Origin: an uncultured Streptomyces sp.
GTDB taxonomy: Bacteria > Actinomycetota > Actinomycetes > Streptomycetales > Streptomycetaceae
DNA length: 11,655 nucleotides
Direction: 5' to 3'
NCBI GenBank assembly: GCA_946480485.1
Contig: CAMLJW010000133.1
Coordinates: 1-11,655, forward strand
The notes beneath the pieces are model-generated. The model made no database searches. It saw only the letters and a program-made list of their open reading frames with translations, and was not told the DNA's origin. The position numbers and the translations under genes are program-made. Position 1 is the first letter of the stretch; each line of letters starts with the position of its first letter. Of the stretch, positions 1 to 6,265 are shown in pieces.

Positions 1-966
1 GGCGTACGCGTTGCGGCCGGCGTGCGGGGGGTCGAAGCCGATGGGCAGGCGGGCGAAGCGCAGGGACATGCCCGGCAGGAAGGCGAGGGCGCCGACGGCG
101 AGCGGAGCACACAAGGCAGCCGTTTCGGTCGCACTGAAGTCCGCGAGGACGGCGACGAACACGGTGAGCAGACCGACGGAGGAAGCGAAGGCGAAGGCGA
201 CGAAGCGGCCGTCGGCATGGGGCGACGCGATGGTGAGGACGACGGAGGCGATCAGTACGGCCGCGCAGGCCAGCAGGAAGTGGAGCCTGCCGATGCCCTG
301 CTGATCGGTCGGGGGCAGCAGCCCCGAGCCGGCCACTGCGAGGTTGGGGAGGGCCCCGATGCCCAGGGCGATCGCCGAGGCCCGGTCGTCGTAGATCCGC
401 GCGCGCACCGCGCCGAGGACGAGCAGAAGGAGGCCGGTGATACCGGCGAGGATGCCCGGCAGCCCGTGCATGTCGTGCCGGGGGTCGGCGGTCCATGCCA
501 CGAAAGCGAGCAGAGTCGCGAGCACTCCGCCGCCGAGCAGTCCGGCGCCACGGGTCAGGTCTCCGCTCCACAGCGTGCGGTCTCGGGTCACCGCGGCGGC
601 CACTGCTTCTGAGACGTCGTCGAACACGGCGGGCGGCAGCGACTCGGAGAAGGGCCGCAGGCTCAGGATCTCCCCGTCGAGAATCCGCTGGGCGGAGAAG
701 GAGCGAGCGCTGTCGAGGACGGCGCCGTCACGGCGCACGAGGTGGTAGCCGACCGGCCCGCCCTCGGCCGGGCTCTGCCGGGACAGCCGCAGGATCTCCG
801 GGTAGAGGTCGGCGACCGGCACATCGTCGGGCAGAGCCACGTCGATCCGGCTGTCGGGCGCGACGATGGTGACCCTGCAGAACCCGAGGCCCGTGCCGAC
901 CCCGGAAGGAGTGCCCGGGCCGGGTCGTCCGGCTCCGGTGGCCGTCGCGGAGGCCGTCATGCTCAC
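1..966 (-). CDS. eccD: EccD, type VII secretion channel protein (N-terminal part, cut by window edge)
   Basis: Integral membrane component of the ESX/type VII translocon; EccD forms the bulk of the inner-membrane vestibule around EccB, EccC and EccE. About 320 codons are visible and the C-terminus runs off the left edge. Residues about 26-105 (from FCRVTIVAPDSRIDVALP to the LSLRPF strand) are the YukD/ubiquitin-like cytoplasmic domain typical of EccD. Hydrophobic helices follow at about 138-157, 167-186, 195-215, 225-245, 252-272 and 278-297, six of the roughly eleven expected. Two starts compete. GTG at 966-964 has a GGGGGAG element six bases upstream. ATG at 960-958, two codons later, has poor Shine-Dalgarno spacing. 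I chose the GTG. An in-frame ATG at 996 has no good ribosome site. The gene is divergent from eccC and shares its control region. The family assignment rests on the ubiquitin-like domain plus helices and on the eccC neighbour. Confidence 0.9.
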   Translation of the reverse strand, partial: MSMTASATATGAGRPGPGTPSGVGTGLGFCRVTIVAPDSRIDVALPDDVPVADLYPEILRLSRQSPAEGGPVGYHLVRRDGAVLDSARSFSAQRILDGEILSLRPFSESLPPAVFDDVSEAVAAAVTRDRTLWSGDLTRGAGLLGGGVLATLLAFVAWTADPRHDMHGLPGILAGITGLLLLVLGAVRARIYDDRASAIALGIGALPNLAVAGSGLLPPTDQQGIGRLHFLLACAAVLIASVVLTIASPHADGRFVAFAFASSVGLLTVFVAVLADFSATETAALCAPLAVGALAFLPGMSLRFARLPIGFDPPHAGRNAYA

Positions 967-1006
967 CTGCTGCTCCCCCTCAGTGAAGATTCCCATGGTT
1001 GCCGAG

Positions 1007-1054
1007 CATCCGTACTCGATGCCGGTTGGACATCCGTGCTCGATGTTGGTGGTG
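1007..1054. repeat. Two near-tandem 24-bp repeats in the eccD leader
   Basis: Two adjacent 24-bp units (1007-1030 and 1031-1054) both begin CATCCGT, then one variable base, then CTCGATG. They agree at 18 of 24 positions, with mismatches mostly at the right end. They lie 40-90 bp upstream of the eccD start and so would be in its 5' leader or promoter. They could be a duplicated protein-binding site or chance slippage. The function is unknown. Confidence 0.5.
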
Positions 1055-1095
1055 CGTCCGACGCGTGAAGGTTCTGCGCCTGCTACGGAAACCCC

Positions 1096-1125
1096 GTCCC
1101 GCGGGCCGTCTCCCGGTCGCGGGAC
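1096..1125. repeat. Inverted repeat GTCCCGCG-N14-CGCGGGAC
   Basis: Perfect 8-bp arms at 1096-1103 and 1118-1125 are separated by 14 bases. The repeat sits about 130 bp upstream of eccD and 220 bp upstream of eccC. It could be an operator for a dimeric regulator, or a hairpin in the eccD leader transcript. GC-rich arms of this length arise by chance in DNA of this composition, so confidence in function is low. Confidence 0.4.
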
Positions 1126-1202
1126 AAATGGGCCAGTGCGGCCGCGCGTTGGGCTCATACCCTCCAACTAGCGACACATACGCTGATTTCCTCGGCCAGG
1201 TC

Positions 1203-1222
1203 ACGTGTGCTCACGCGCACGT
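1203..1222. promoter_or_regulatory. Candidate operator: imperfect palindrome containing CACGTG
   Basis: ACGTGTGC (1203-1210) and GCGCACGT (1215-1222) are inverted copies with one mismatch, separated by TCAC. The left arm overlaps a CACGTG hexamer at 1202-1207. The site lies about 40-58 bp upstream of the TAGGAT box proposed for eccC, a normal place for a regulator. It is seen by eye only. Confidence 0.3.
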
Positions 1223-1236
1223 TGGGCACCCTACCG

Positions 1237-1280
1237 CCCACCGGTGTCAGTGGCTGTCAGTAGGATCGCCAACCGCGATC
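1237..1280 (+). promoter_or_regulatory. Possible eccC promoter with flanking repeats
   Basis: TAGGAT at 1261-1266 fits the Streptomyces housekeeping -10 pattern (TAGRRT). The sequence 17-18 bases upstream is not a good -35 box, which would suit an activated promoter. Two TGTCAGT copies (1245-1251 and 1255-1261) lie exactly 10 bp apart, one helical turn, and the second touches the -10. A perfect GATCGC-N5-GCGATC palindrome (1264-1280) covers the -10 edge and the expected transcription start. This would give an eccC leader of about 70 bases. Confidence 0.3.
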
Positions 1281-1342
1281 GGCGTCCGCCTGACACGGGG
1301 CGGCGGACGAACACCTCGGTCCGGCAAGGGGATTGGTGCGTA

Positions 1343-4300
1343 GTGAGCCACATCGTCGTCAAGCGCCCACCGCGGGCGCTGCCGTCCGAAGTGCCCACGG
1401 AAGAGGTCGTACTGCAGCCTCCGCCCGAACTGCCGCGCGGGCAGCAGGAGGGCGTCATGATGCAGCTGCTGCCGACACTCGGCATGGGCGGCTCGGTGGT
1501 CTTCTTCTTCATGAGCCCGCAGCCGTTCATGCGGATCATGGGCATGGTGATGATCGCCTCGACGGTGGCCATGACGATCGCCATGGTGGTCCGCTTCCGC
1601 CGGGGCACCCAGGGACAGCTGGCCGACCTGCGCCGCGACTATCTGCGCTACCTGTCGCAGACCCGACGCTCCGCCATGGACACCGCGAAGGCGCAGCGCG
1701 ACGCGCAGTACTACCTGCATCCGTCCCCCGAGCAGTTGTGGGCGCTGGTCGCCGAGGGCAGCCGGGTGTGGGAGCGCCGGGCCGGCGACGAGGACTTCGG
1801 GCAGGTGCGCATCGGACTCGGCCCACAAGGGCTCGCCACGCCGCTCGTGGCGTCGCAGACCGGTGCGGTGGATCAGCTGGAGCCGCTCACGGCCGGCGCG
1901 ATGCAGCGCTTCCTCAGCACACACAGCACACTGGACGACCTGCCGATGGCGGTGTCGCTGCGCGCCTTCTACCACGTGACCGTCAGTGGTGAGCCAGGCA
2001 CGGTGCGCGGTACGGCCCGAGCACTGACCGCTTCACTCGCGTCCCTGCATTCCCCCGAGGACCTGGTGATCGCGGTCGCCGCGGGCCGGGACGCAGCGCC
2101 GCGGTGGGAGTGGACCAAGTGGCTGCCGCACTGTCAGATGCCGGGGGCCTCGGACGGCGCCGGCAGCCGCCGTCTGATCACCGGCGACCCGACGGAACTG
2201 GAGGCGATGCTCGCTGACCGCCTCCAGGGCCGCCCCCGTTTCCACCCCAGTGGGGCTCCGCTGCCGGAGGAACCGCACATCGTCGTCGTACTCGACGGCC
2301 TGTCGCTGCTTCCGACGTCCATGCTTGCCGGCCCCGAGGGACTGCAGGGCGTGACGGTCGTCGAGGTGGTACCCGGTGAGCTGCACGGCGGGCGCGGCGA
2401 TCTGTCCGTCGTCGTACAGCACCGGTCGCTGCAGTTGGAGTCGGGGCACGGGCTCGTGTACGAGGGCGTACCGGATGTGTTGTCGTACCAGGCGGCGGAA
2501 GCGCTGGCCCGTCAGCTGGCTCCCCTGCGCATGGCCACCGGCGGCGACGACGACGAACCGCTGCTCGCCAACCTGGAGTTCACCGATCTGCTGAGTCTCG
2601 GCGATGCGGCCTCGGTGGACACGAACCGAACCTGGAGGCCTCGTTCGCAGGCGGAGCGGCTGCGCGTCCCGATCGGCCTCGGTGAGGACGGCCGCCCGGT
2701 CATGCTGGACCTCAAGGAGGCGGCGCAGGAAGGCATGGGCCCTCACGGTCTATGCGTCGGAGCCACCGGTTCCGGTAAGTCGGAGCTGCTGCGTACGCTC
2801 GTGCTCGGCCTGGCCGTCACCCACTCCTCCGAGACGCTGAACTTCGTCCTCGCGGACTTCAAGGGCGGTGCGACATTCGCCGGCATGGCGCAGATGCCGC
2901 ACGTGGCGGCCGTGATCACAAACCTGGCGGACGACCTGACCCTGGTCGACCGCATGGGCGACTCCATTCGTGGCGAGCTCAACCGCCGCCAGGAGATGCT
3001 GCGCGACGCCGGCAACTACGCGAACATCCACGACTACGAGAAGGCGCGTGCGGCGGGCGCGCCGCTCCAGCCGATCCCGTCGCTGGTACTCGTGATCGAC
3101 GAGTTCAGCGAACTACTGACCGCCAAGCCGGACTTCATCGAGATGTTCGTGCAGATCGGCCGCATCGGCCGATCCCTGGGTGTGCATCTGCTGCTAGCCT
3201 CGCAGCGCCTGGAGGAGGGACGGCTCAGGGGACTGGAGACGTACCTGTCCTATCGGATCGGCCTGCGTACCTTCTCGGCCGCCGAGTCGCGCGCGGCGTT
3301 GGGCGTACCGGATGCGTATGAACTGCCGAACGTGCCCGGTTCCGGCTTCCTGAAGTTCGGCACGGACGAGATGGTGCGGTTCAAGGCGGCCTACGTCTCC
3401 GGGGTCTACCGCTCCGGTTCGGCGCCGACCGCCGTGGCGGGCGGGCCACTGCCGGTGGACCGCCGTCCGGTGCTGTTCACGGCGGCCAAGGTGCCGGTGC
3501 GATACGTCGCGATGCCCCAGCAGCGGCCCGAAACGACGTCGGACACCGATGACGCGCTCGCCGACACGGTGCTCGACGTGATCGTGCGCCGCCTCGAGGG
3601 GCAGGGCGCGGCGGCCCACCAGGTGTGGCTGCCGCCGCTGGACAGCCCGCCCTCGCTGGACGCACTCCTGCCGGGGCTTGCCGCGGTTCAGGGGCGCGGG
3701 CTCACGCAGCCGGGTTACGAAGGAGCGGGCCGGCTCGTCGTACCGCTCGGCTTGGTCGACAAGCCGTATGAGCAGCGCCGTGACCCGCTGTGGGTCGACT
3801 TCTCGGGTGCTGCGGGACATATGCAGGTCATCGGCGGCCCGCAGTCCGGCAAGTCGACCCTGCTGCGCGCACTGATCGCTTCCTTCGCGCTGACGCACAC
3901 CCCGCACGAAGTGCAGTTCTACGGGCTGGACTTCGGCGGCGGCGGCATGGCGGCGGTCGCCGGACTGCCGCATGTGGGCGGGGTGGCCTCGCGCCTCGAC
4001 CCCGAGAAGGTGCGGCGCACGGTCGCCGAGGTGTACGGCGTCATGACGCGCCGCGAGGAGTACTTCCGCTCGTCCGGTATCGCCTCGATCGCGGACTTCC
4101 GTACGAGGCGGGCGCGCGGCGACATCTCGGTGACCGATCAGCCGTGGGGCGATGTCTTCCTGGTCATCGACGGCTGGGGCAACTTCCGTACGGACTACGA
4201 GGCCCTGGAACCCATCGTCGTCGAGATGGCCGCGCGGGGTCTCGGCTACGGCATCCACGTGGTGCTGACCGCGTCAAGGTCGATGGAGGTCCGGGCGAAC

Positions 4301-5311
4301 CTCAAGGACCACCTGATGAACCGCCTGGAGCTGCGGCTCGGCGACACGATGGACTCCGAGTTCGACCGCAAGGTCGCCGCCAACGTGCCCGCCGGAGTGC
4401 CCGGCCGCGGCCAGTCGCCGCAGAAGCGGCACTTCATGGCTGCCGTGCCGCGCATCGACGGGCTGACGTCGGATACGGACCTCGCCGACGCGACGGCGGC
4501 GCTGGCGACGGAGGCCTCGCGGCACTGGCAGGCACCGGGTGCCCCCGAAGTCCGCCTGCTTCCCAGGGAGTTCCCTGCCGAGCAGCTGCCCCCGGGCGAC
4601 CGCTTCCCTCAGCGCGGGGTGGCCTTCGCCCTGGACGAGGACAACCTCGAGCCGGTCTTCGTCGACTTCGAGCAGGACCCGTTCTTCCTCGTCTTCGGAG
4701 AGAGCGAGTCGGGCAAGTCGAACCTGCTGAAGCTGCTCATCAAGCAGCTTACGCAACGGTACGCCGGCGACGAGTGCAAGCTTTTCGTGGTGGACAACCG
4801 GCGCTCGCTGCTCGACGTCACGCCGGCCTCGCACCTGGCGGAGTACATCCCGATGTCCAACGCCATGGACCACCACATGACAGCGCTCGCGGACCTGATG
4901 CAGCGCCGTACGCCCACGGCTGACGTCACGGCTCAGCAGCTACGGGACCGGAGTTGGTGGCGGGGACCGACGGTGTACGTGGTCGTGGACGACTACGACC
5001 TGGTGTCCACGTCGAGCGGGAACCCGCTGGGGGGCCTCACCGAGATGCTTCCGTTCGCCCGGGATGTGGGCGTGCGGTTCATCATCGCGCGGTCCACGGC
5101 CGGGGCCGGGCGGGCTGCGTACGAGCCGTTCATGCAGCGAATGAAGGAACTCGGAGCGCAGGGTGTCGTGCTTGCCGGTGATCCGAGCGAGGGGGACATC
5201 CTGGGTGGGCTCCGGCCTCGGCCCATGCCCGCGGGGCGGGGGATCTTCGTCTCGCGGAAGCGGGGGAAGCCGCTGGTGCAGACGGGGCTTGTGCCGGAGG
5301 AGATGTACTGA
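1343..5311 (+). CDS. eccC: EccC, FtsK/SpoIIIE-type ATPase motor of type VII secretion (fused form)
   Basis: This is the motor and substrate receptor of the ESX system. At 1322 residues it is the undivided EccCa-EccCb form. The GTG at 1343 is chosen because AAGGGGA (1326-1332) lies ten bases upstream and the protein then begins MSHIVVKRPPR. Two membrane helices lie at about 39-57 and 63-84, followed by a cytoplasmic stalk domain. Three FtsK/SpoIIIE ATPase domains follow. D1 has Walker A GATGSGKS (473-480) and Walker B ending D586-E587. D2 has GGPQSGKS (831-838) with a degenerate Walker B, D943-G944. D3 has GESESGKS (1119-1126) with D1216-D1217. An intact D1 with weaker D2 and D3 matches what is known of EccC, where D1 is the catalytic domain and the C-terminal domain binds the EsxB signal. 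The C-terminal codons carry GGAGGAG and a TGATG stop/start overlap with the mini-ORF ladder downstream. Confidence 0.96.
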   Translation: MSHIVVKRPPRALPSEVPTEEVVLQPPPELPRGQQEGVMMQLLPTLGMGGSVVFFFMSPQPFMRIMGMVMIASTVAMTIAMVVRFRRGTQGQLADLRRDYLRYLSQTRRSAMDTAKAQRDAQYYLHPSPEQLWALVAEGSRVWERRAGDEDFGQVRIGLGPQGLATPLVASQTGAVDQLEPLTAGAMQRFLSTHSTLDDLPMAVSLRAFYHVTVSGEPGTVRGTARALTASLASLHSPEDLVIAVAAGRDAAPRWEWTKWLPHCQMPGASDGAGSRRLITGDPTELEAMLADRLQGRPRFHPSGAPLPEEPHIVVVLDGLSLLPTSMLAGPEGLQGVTVVEVVPGELHGGRGDLSVVVQHRSLQLESGHGLVYEGVPDVLSYQAAEALARQLAPLRMATGGDDDEPLLANLEFTDLLSLGDAASVDTNRTWRPRSQAERLRVPIGLGEDGRPVMLDLKEAAQEGMGPHGLCVGATGSGKSELLRTLVLGLAVTHSSETLNFVLADFKGGATFAGMAQMPHVAAVITNLADDLTLVDRMGDSIRGELNRRQEMLRDAGNYANIHDYEKARAAGAPLQPIPSLVLVIDEFSELLTAKPDFIEMFVQIGRIGRSLGVHLLLASQRLEEGRLRGLETYLSYRIGLRTFSAAESRAALGVPDAYELPNVPGSGFLKFGTDEMVRFKAAYVSGVYRSGSAPTAVAGGPLPVDRRPVLFTAAKVPVRYVAMPQQRPETTSDTDDALADTVLDVIVRRLEGQGAAAHQVWLPPLDSPPSLDALLPGLAAVQGRGLTQPGYEGAGRLVVPLGLVDKPYEQRRDPLWVDFSGAAGHMQVIGGPQSGKSTLLRALIASFALTHTPHEVQFYGLDFGGGGMAAVAGLPHVGGVASRLDPEKVRRTVAEVYGVMTRREEYFRSSGIASIADFRTRRARGDISVTDQPWGDVFLVIDGWGNFRTDYEALEPIVVEMAARGLGYGIHVVLTASRSMEVRANLKDHLMNRLELRLGDTMDSEFDRKVAANVPAGVPGRGQSPQKRHFMAAVPRIDGLTSDTDLADATAALATEASRHWQAPGAPEVRLLPREFPAEQLPPGDRFPQRGVAFALDEDNLEPVFVDFEQDPFFLVFGESESGKSNLLKLLIKQLTQRYAGDECKLFVVDNRRSLLDVTPASHLAEYIPMSNAMDHHMTALADLMQRRTPTADVTAQQLRDRSWWRGPTVYVVVDDYDLVSTSSGNPLGGLTEMLPFARDVGVRFIIARSTAGAGRAAYEPFMQRMKELGAQGVVLAGDPSEGDILGGLRPRPMPAGRGIFVSRKRGKPLVQTGLVPEEMY

Positions 5312-5416
5312 TGGTGATGGTCGGGCCGTAGTGGGATGACCGCGTGCTGATGGTCGGCGCCGGGCCGGGAGGGACGTACTGATGGTCGGCGTGGGGCCGG
5401 GAGGGACGTACTGATG
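5309..5416 (+). promoter_or_regulatory. Ladder of five start/stop-overlapping mini-ORFs between eccC and the next gene
   Basis: Every stop in this stretch overlaps the next start. The eccC TGA overlaps ATG 5311 (MVMVGP, TAG 5329-5331), which overlaps GTG 5331 (two codons, TGA 5337-5339). That TGA overlaps ATG 5336 (MTAC, TGA 5348-5350), which overlaps ATG 5350 (MVGAGPGGTY, TGA 5380-5382). That TGA overlaps ATG 5382 (MVGVGPGGTY, TGA 5412-5414), which overlaps ATG 5414, the start of the small membrane gene. GGGAGGG elements (5367-5373 and 5399-5405) precede ATG 5382 and ATG 5414 by eight bases. The geometry permits termination-reinitiation from eccC into the next gene. Whether ribosomes use it is inference. 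Confidence 0.6.
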
Positions 5417-5427
5417 GTCGGCGTGGG
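5347..5427 (+). repeat. 32-bp tandem repeat, two full copies plus a partial third
   Basis: Unit 1 (5347-5378) and unit 2 (5379-5410) differ at two bases. A third partial copy (5411-5427) forms the first codons of the small membrane gene. Each unit starts CTGATGGTCGGCG and ends GGGAGGGACGTA, so each carries a stop, a start and a Shine-Dalgarno for the next copy. The eccC terminus (GGAGGAGATGTACTGATGGT) is a diverged version of the same junction. The array therefore probably arose by duplication of the original eccC/small-gene overlap. Confidence 0.85.
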
Positions 5428-5650
5428 GATCTTCATGATCCTTCTTGCTTTGGCGCTCACCGGCCTCGCGTCGGCCGATCAGAGGGCGCTGTGGTGGCGT
5501 TTCAAGGCCCGCCACTTCCGTGATCCCGCGGCCAACGAGCCTTCGGCCTCCGCGTTCAGGCAGCAGCGGGTGGCGGGGTACTGCGCCGCTGTGGTGATGG
5601 TGGGGATGGCGGTGTGGACGTTTGTGTTGGCCGCGCAGTCTCCCGGCTGA
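5414..5650 (+). CDS. Small two-helix membrane protein, function unknown
   Basis: This 78-residue protein has two hydrophobic segments (about 3-20 and 53-74). Between them is a loop rich in R and K with a double tryptophan (ALWWRFKARHF, about 25-35). By the positive-inside rule the loop is cytoplasmic and both short ends face outward. There is no cleavable signal peptide, and I do not recognise a named family. The ATG at 5414 overlaps the preceding mini-ORF stop (TGATG) and has GGGAGGG eight bases upstream. Only the repeat ladder separates it from eccC, and no promoter or terminator is evident between them, so it is probably co-transcribed with eccC. An accessory role at the secretion membrane complex is a guess from position only. 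Confidence 0.75.
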   Translation: MVGVGIFMILLALALTGLASADQRALWWRFKARHFRDPAANEPSASAFRQQRVAGYCAAVVMVGMAVWTFVLAAQSPG

Positions 5651-5687
5651 GGCCCGTGGTTGAACGGTGCCCAGTGGGTACGTTGAC

Positions 5688-5714
5688 GGAACGGTCTCGT
5701 CCGAGCGACGGGTT
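5688..5714 (+). promoter_or_regulatory. Possible ECF-sigma promoter GGAAC-N19-GTT before the 5744 operon
   Basis: The 93-bp gap between the small membrane gene and the GTG at 5744 contains GGAAC (5688-5692) and GTT (5712-5714), 19 bases apart. This resembles the SigR-type pattern GGAAT-N18/19-GTT. It would put transcription start near 5720, just ahead of the GGGGAAAGGGG ribosome site. A TTGACG (5683-5688) overlaps it but has no -10 partner. Matches this short are weak evidence. Confidence 0.22.
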
Positions 5715-5743
5715 CACGGGGACACGGGGAAAGGGGTCCGCGC

Positions 5744-6265
5744 GTGGCGTGGGATGAGTGGGAACAGCTGAAGTCGCAGGCGGCGGAGCGGCAGTCAACG
5801 CAAATGCAGCTGAATCAGCTGGACCCGGGCGGCGGCGGAGGTTCTACGTCGGAGCCCGGCAAGTACGGCAGCCTCAGGTCCAGTGAGGCCGGTCTGGCGA
5901 GCATCGGCACGCACGCGTTCGATTTGTACGACCAGCTGTGGACCAAGGGGCGTGCCGCGGTCCCCAGCAGCGACAAGGCCGCCGGCGACCTTTCGAAGCA
6001 GGGCTTCGCGCTGGGCGGCGGACTCCAGCACGTATCGACCCGCTGGGACGAGCAGCTGGCATCCCTGAGGGACGCATGCGCGCACATCTCGAACCACATG
6101 ACCGTCACCAAGAAGCTGCATGCCGGCGACGAGGACTACATTCGCCGCCAGATGAGCAGCATTGACGCCTTGGACGCCGGCTTCGACGAGCGGGTCGGCG
6201 AACCGGGCAAGAAGAACCCGGTGTACGGCGAGCCGAGTGAGAAGAAGGGGAAGAAGGACGACTGA
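5744..6265 (+). CDS. Helical ESX-like small protein, putative partner of the 6265 product
   Basis: This 173-residue soluble protein starts at GTG 5744 after GGGGAAAGGGG (5726-5736). The N-terminus is MAWDEWEQLK, followed by a Gly/Ser-rich linker (about 28-38). A helical core (about 46-145) contains heptad-like leucines and a single tryptophan in STRWDEQLASLRDACAHIS (98-116). The tail is Lys/Asp-rich. Size and helix pattern recall ESX-type secreted or chaperone proteins, but there is no WxG. No YxxxD/E motif is seen near the C-terminus (YGEPSE at 161-166 has the acid one place too far). Its stop overlaps the next start (TGATG), which implies translational coupling and a stoichiometric complex. 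The role as a chaperone or co-secreted partner is inferred from this coupling. I do not recognise a named family with confidence. Confidence 0.75.
   Translation: MAWDEWEQLKSQAAERQSTQMQLNQLDPGGGGGSTSEPGKYGSLRSSEAGLASIGTHAFDLYDQLWTKGRAAVPSSDKAAGDLSKQGFALGGGLQHVSTRWDEQLASLRDACAHISNHMTVTKKLHAGDEDYIRRQMSSIDALDAGFDERVGEPGKKNPVYGEPSEKKGKKDD

Larger units (their letters stand above)
967..1342. promoter_or_regulatory. Divergent eccD/eccC intergenic control region
   Basis: This is 376 bases without a credible gene between the divergent starts of eccD and eccC, so it must hold both promoters. It contains a near-tandem 24-bp repeat (1007-1054), a perfect 8-bp inverted repeat (1096-1125), a CACGTG-centred imperfect palindrome (1203-1222) and a TAGGAT -10-like box (1261-1266) beside short repeats; these are listed separately. 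No convincing promoter for eccD could be picked by eye on the minus strand. A reading frame open from GTG 1205 into eccC covers part of it. It lacks a ribosome site and conserved-looking sequence, and it is better read as leader. Confidence 0.7.

Noticed and set aside
22..612. Plus-strand frames opposite eccD
   Set aside because: Asp/Glu/Gly-rich antisense shadows of the EccD membrane helices. The eccD frame is continuous to the window edge with a ubiquitin-like domain.
1205..1342. GTG at 1205 as an earlier eccC start (46 extra residues)
   Set aside because: There is no ribosome site, the extra residues look like translated GC-rich leader, and the GTG at 1343 has AAGGGGA ten bases upstream and gives a normal EccC N-terminus.
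3194..4258. Minus-strand 354-codon frame inside eccC
   Set aside because: Antisense shadow of a high-GC gene. Composition is Arg/His-rich without a recognisable domain, and the plus strand encodes the conserved ATPase domains.
3790..4923. Plus-strand 377-codon frame inside eccC
   Set aside because: Out-of-frame shadow. It is Arg/Gly/Ala-rich with no motifs and lies fully within the D2-D3 region of EccC.
5347..5427. 32-bp tandem repeat as a CRISPR array
   Set aside because: The units are directly adjacent with no spacers and contain a ribosome site and start codon. They are duplications of a gene junction.
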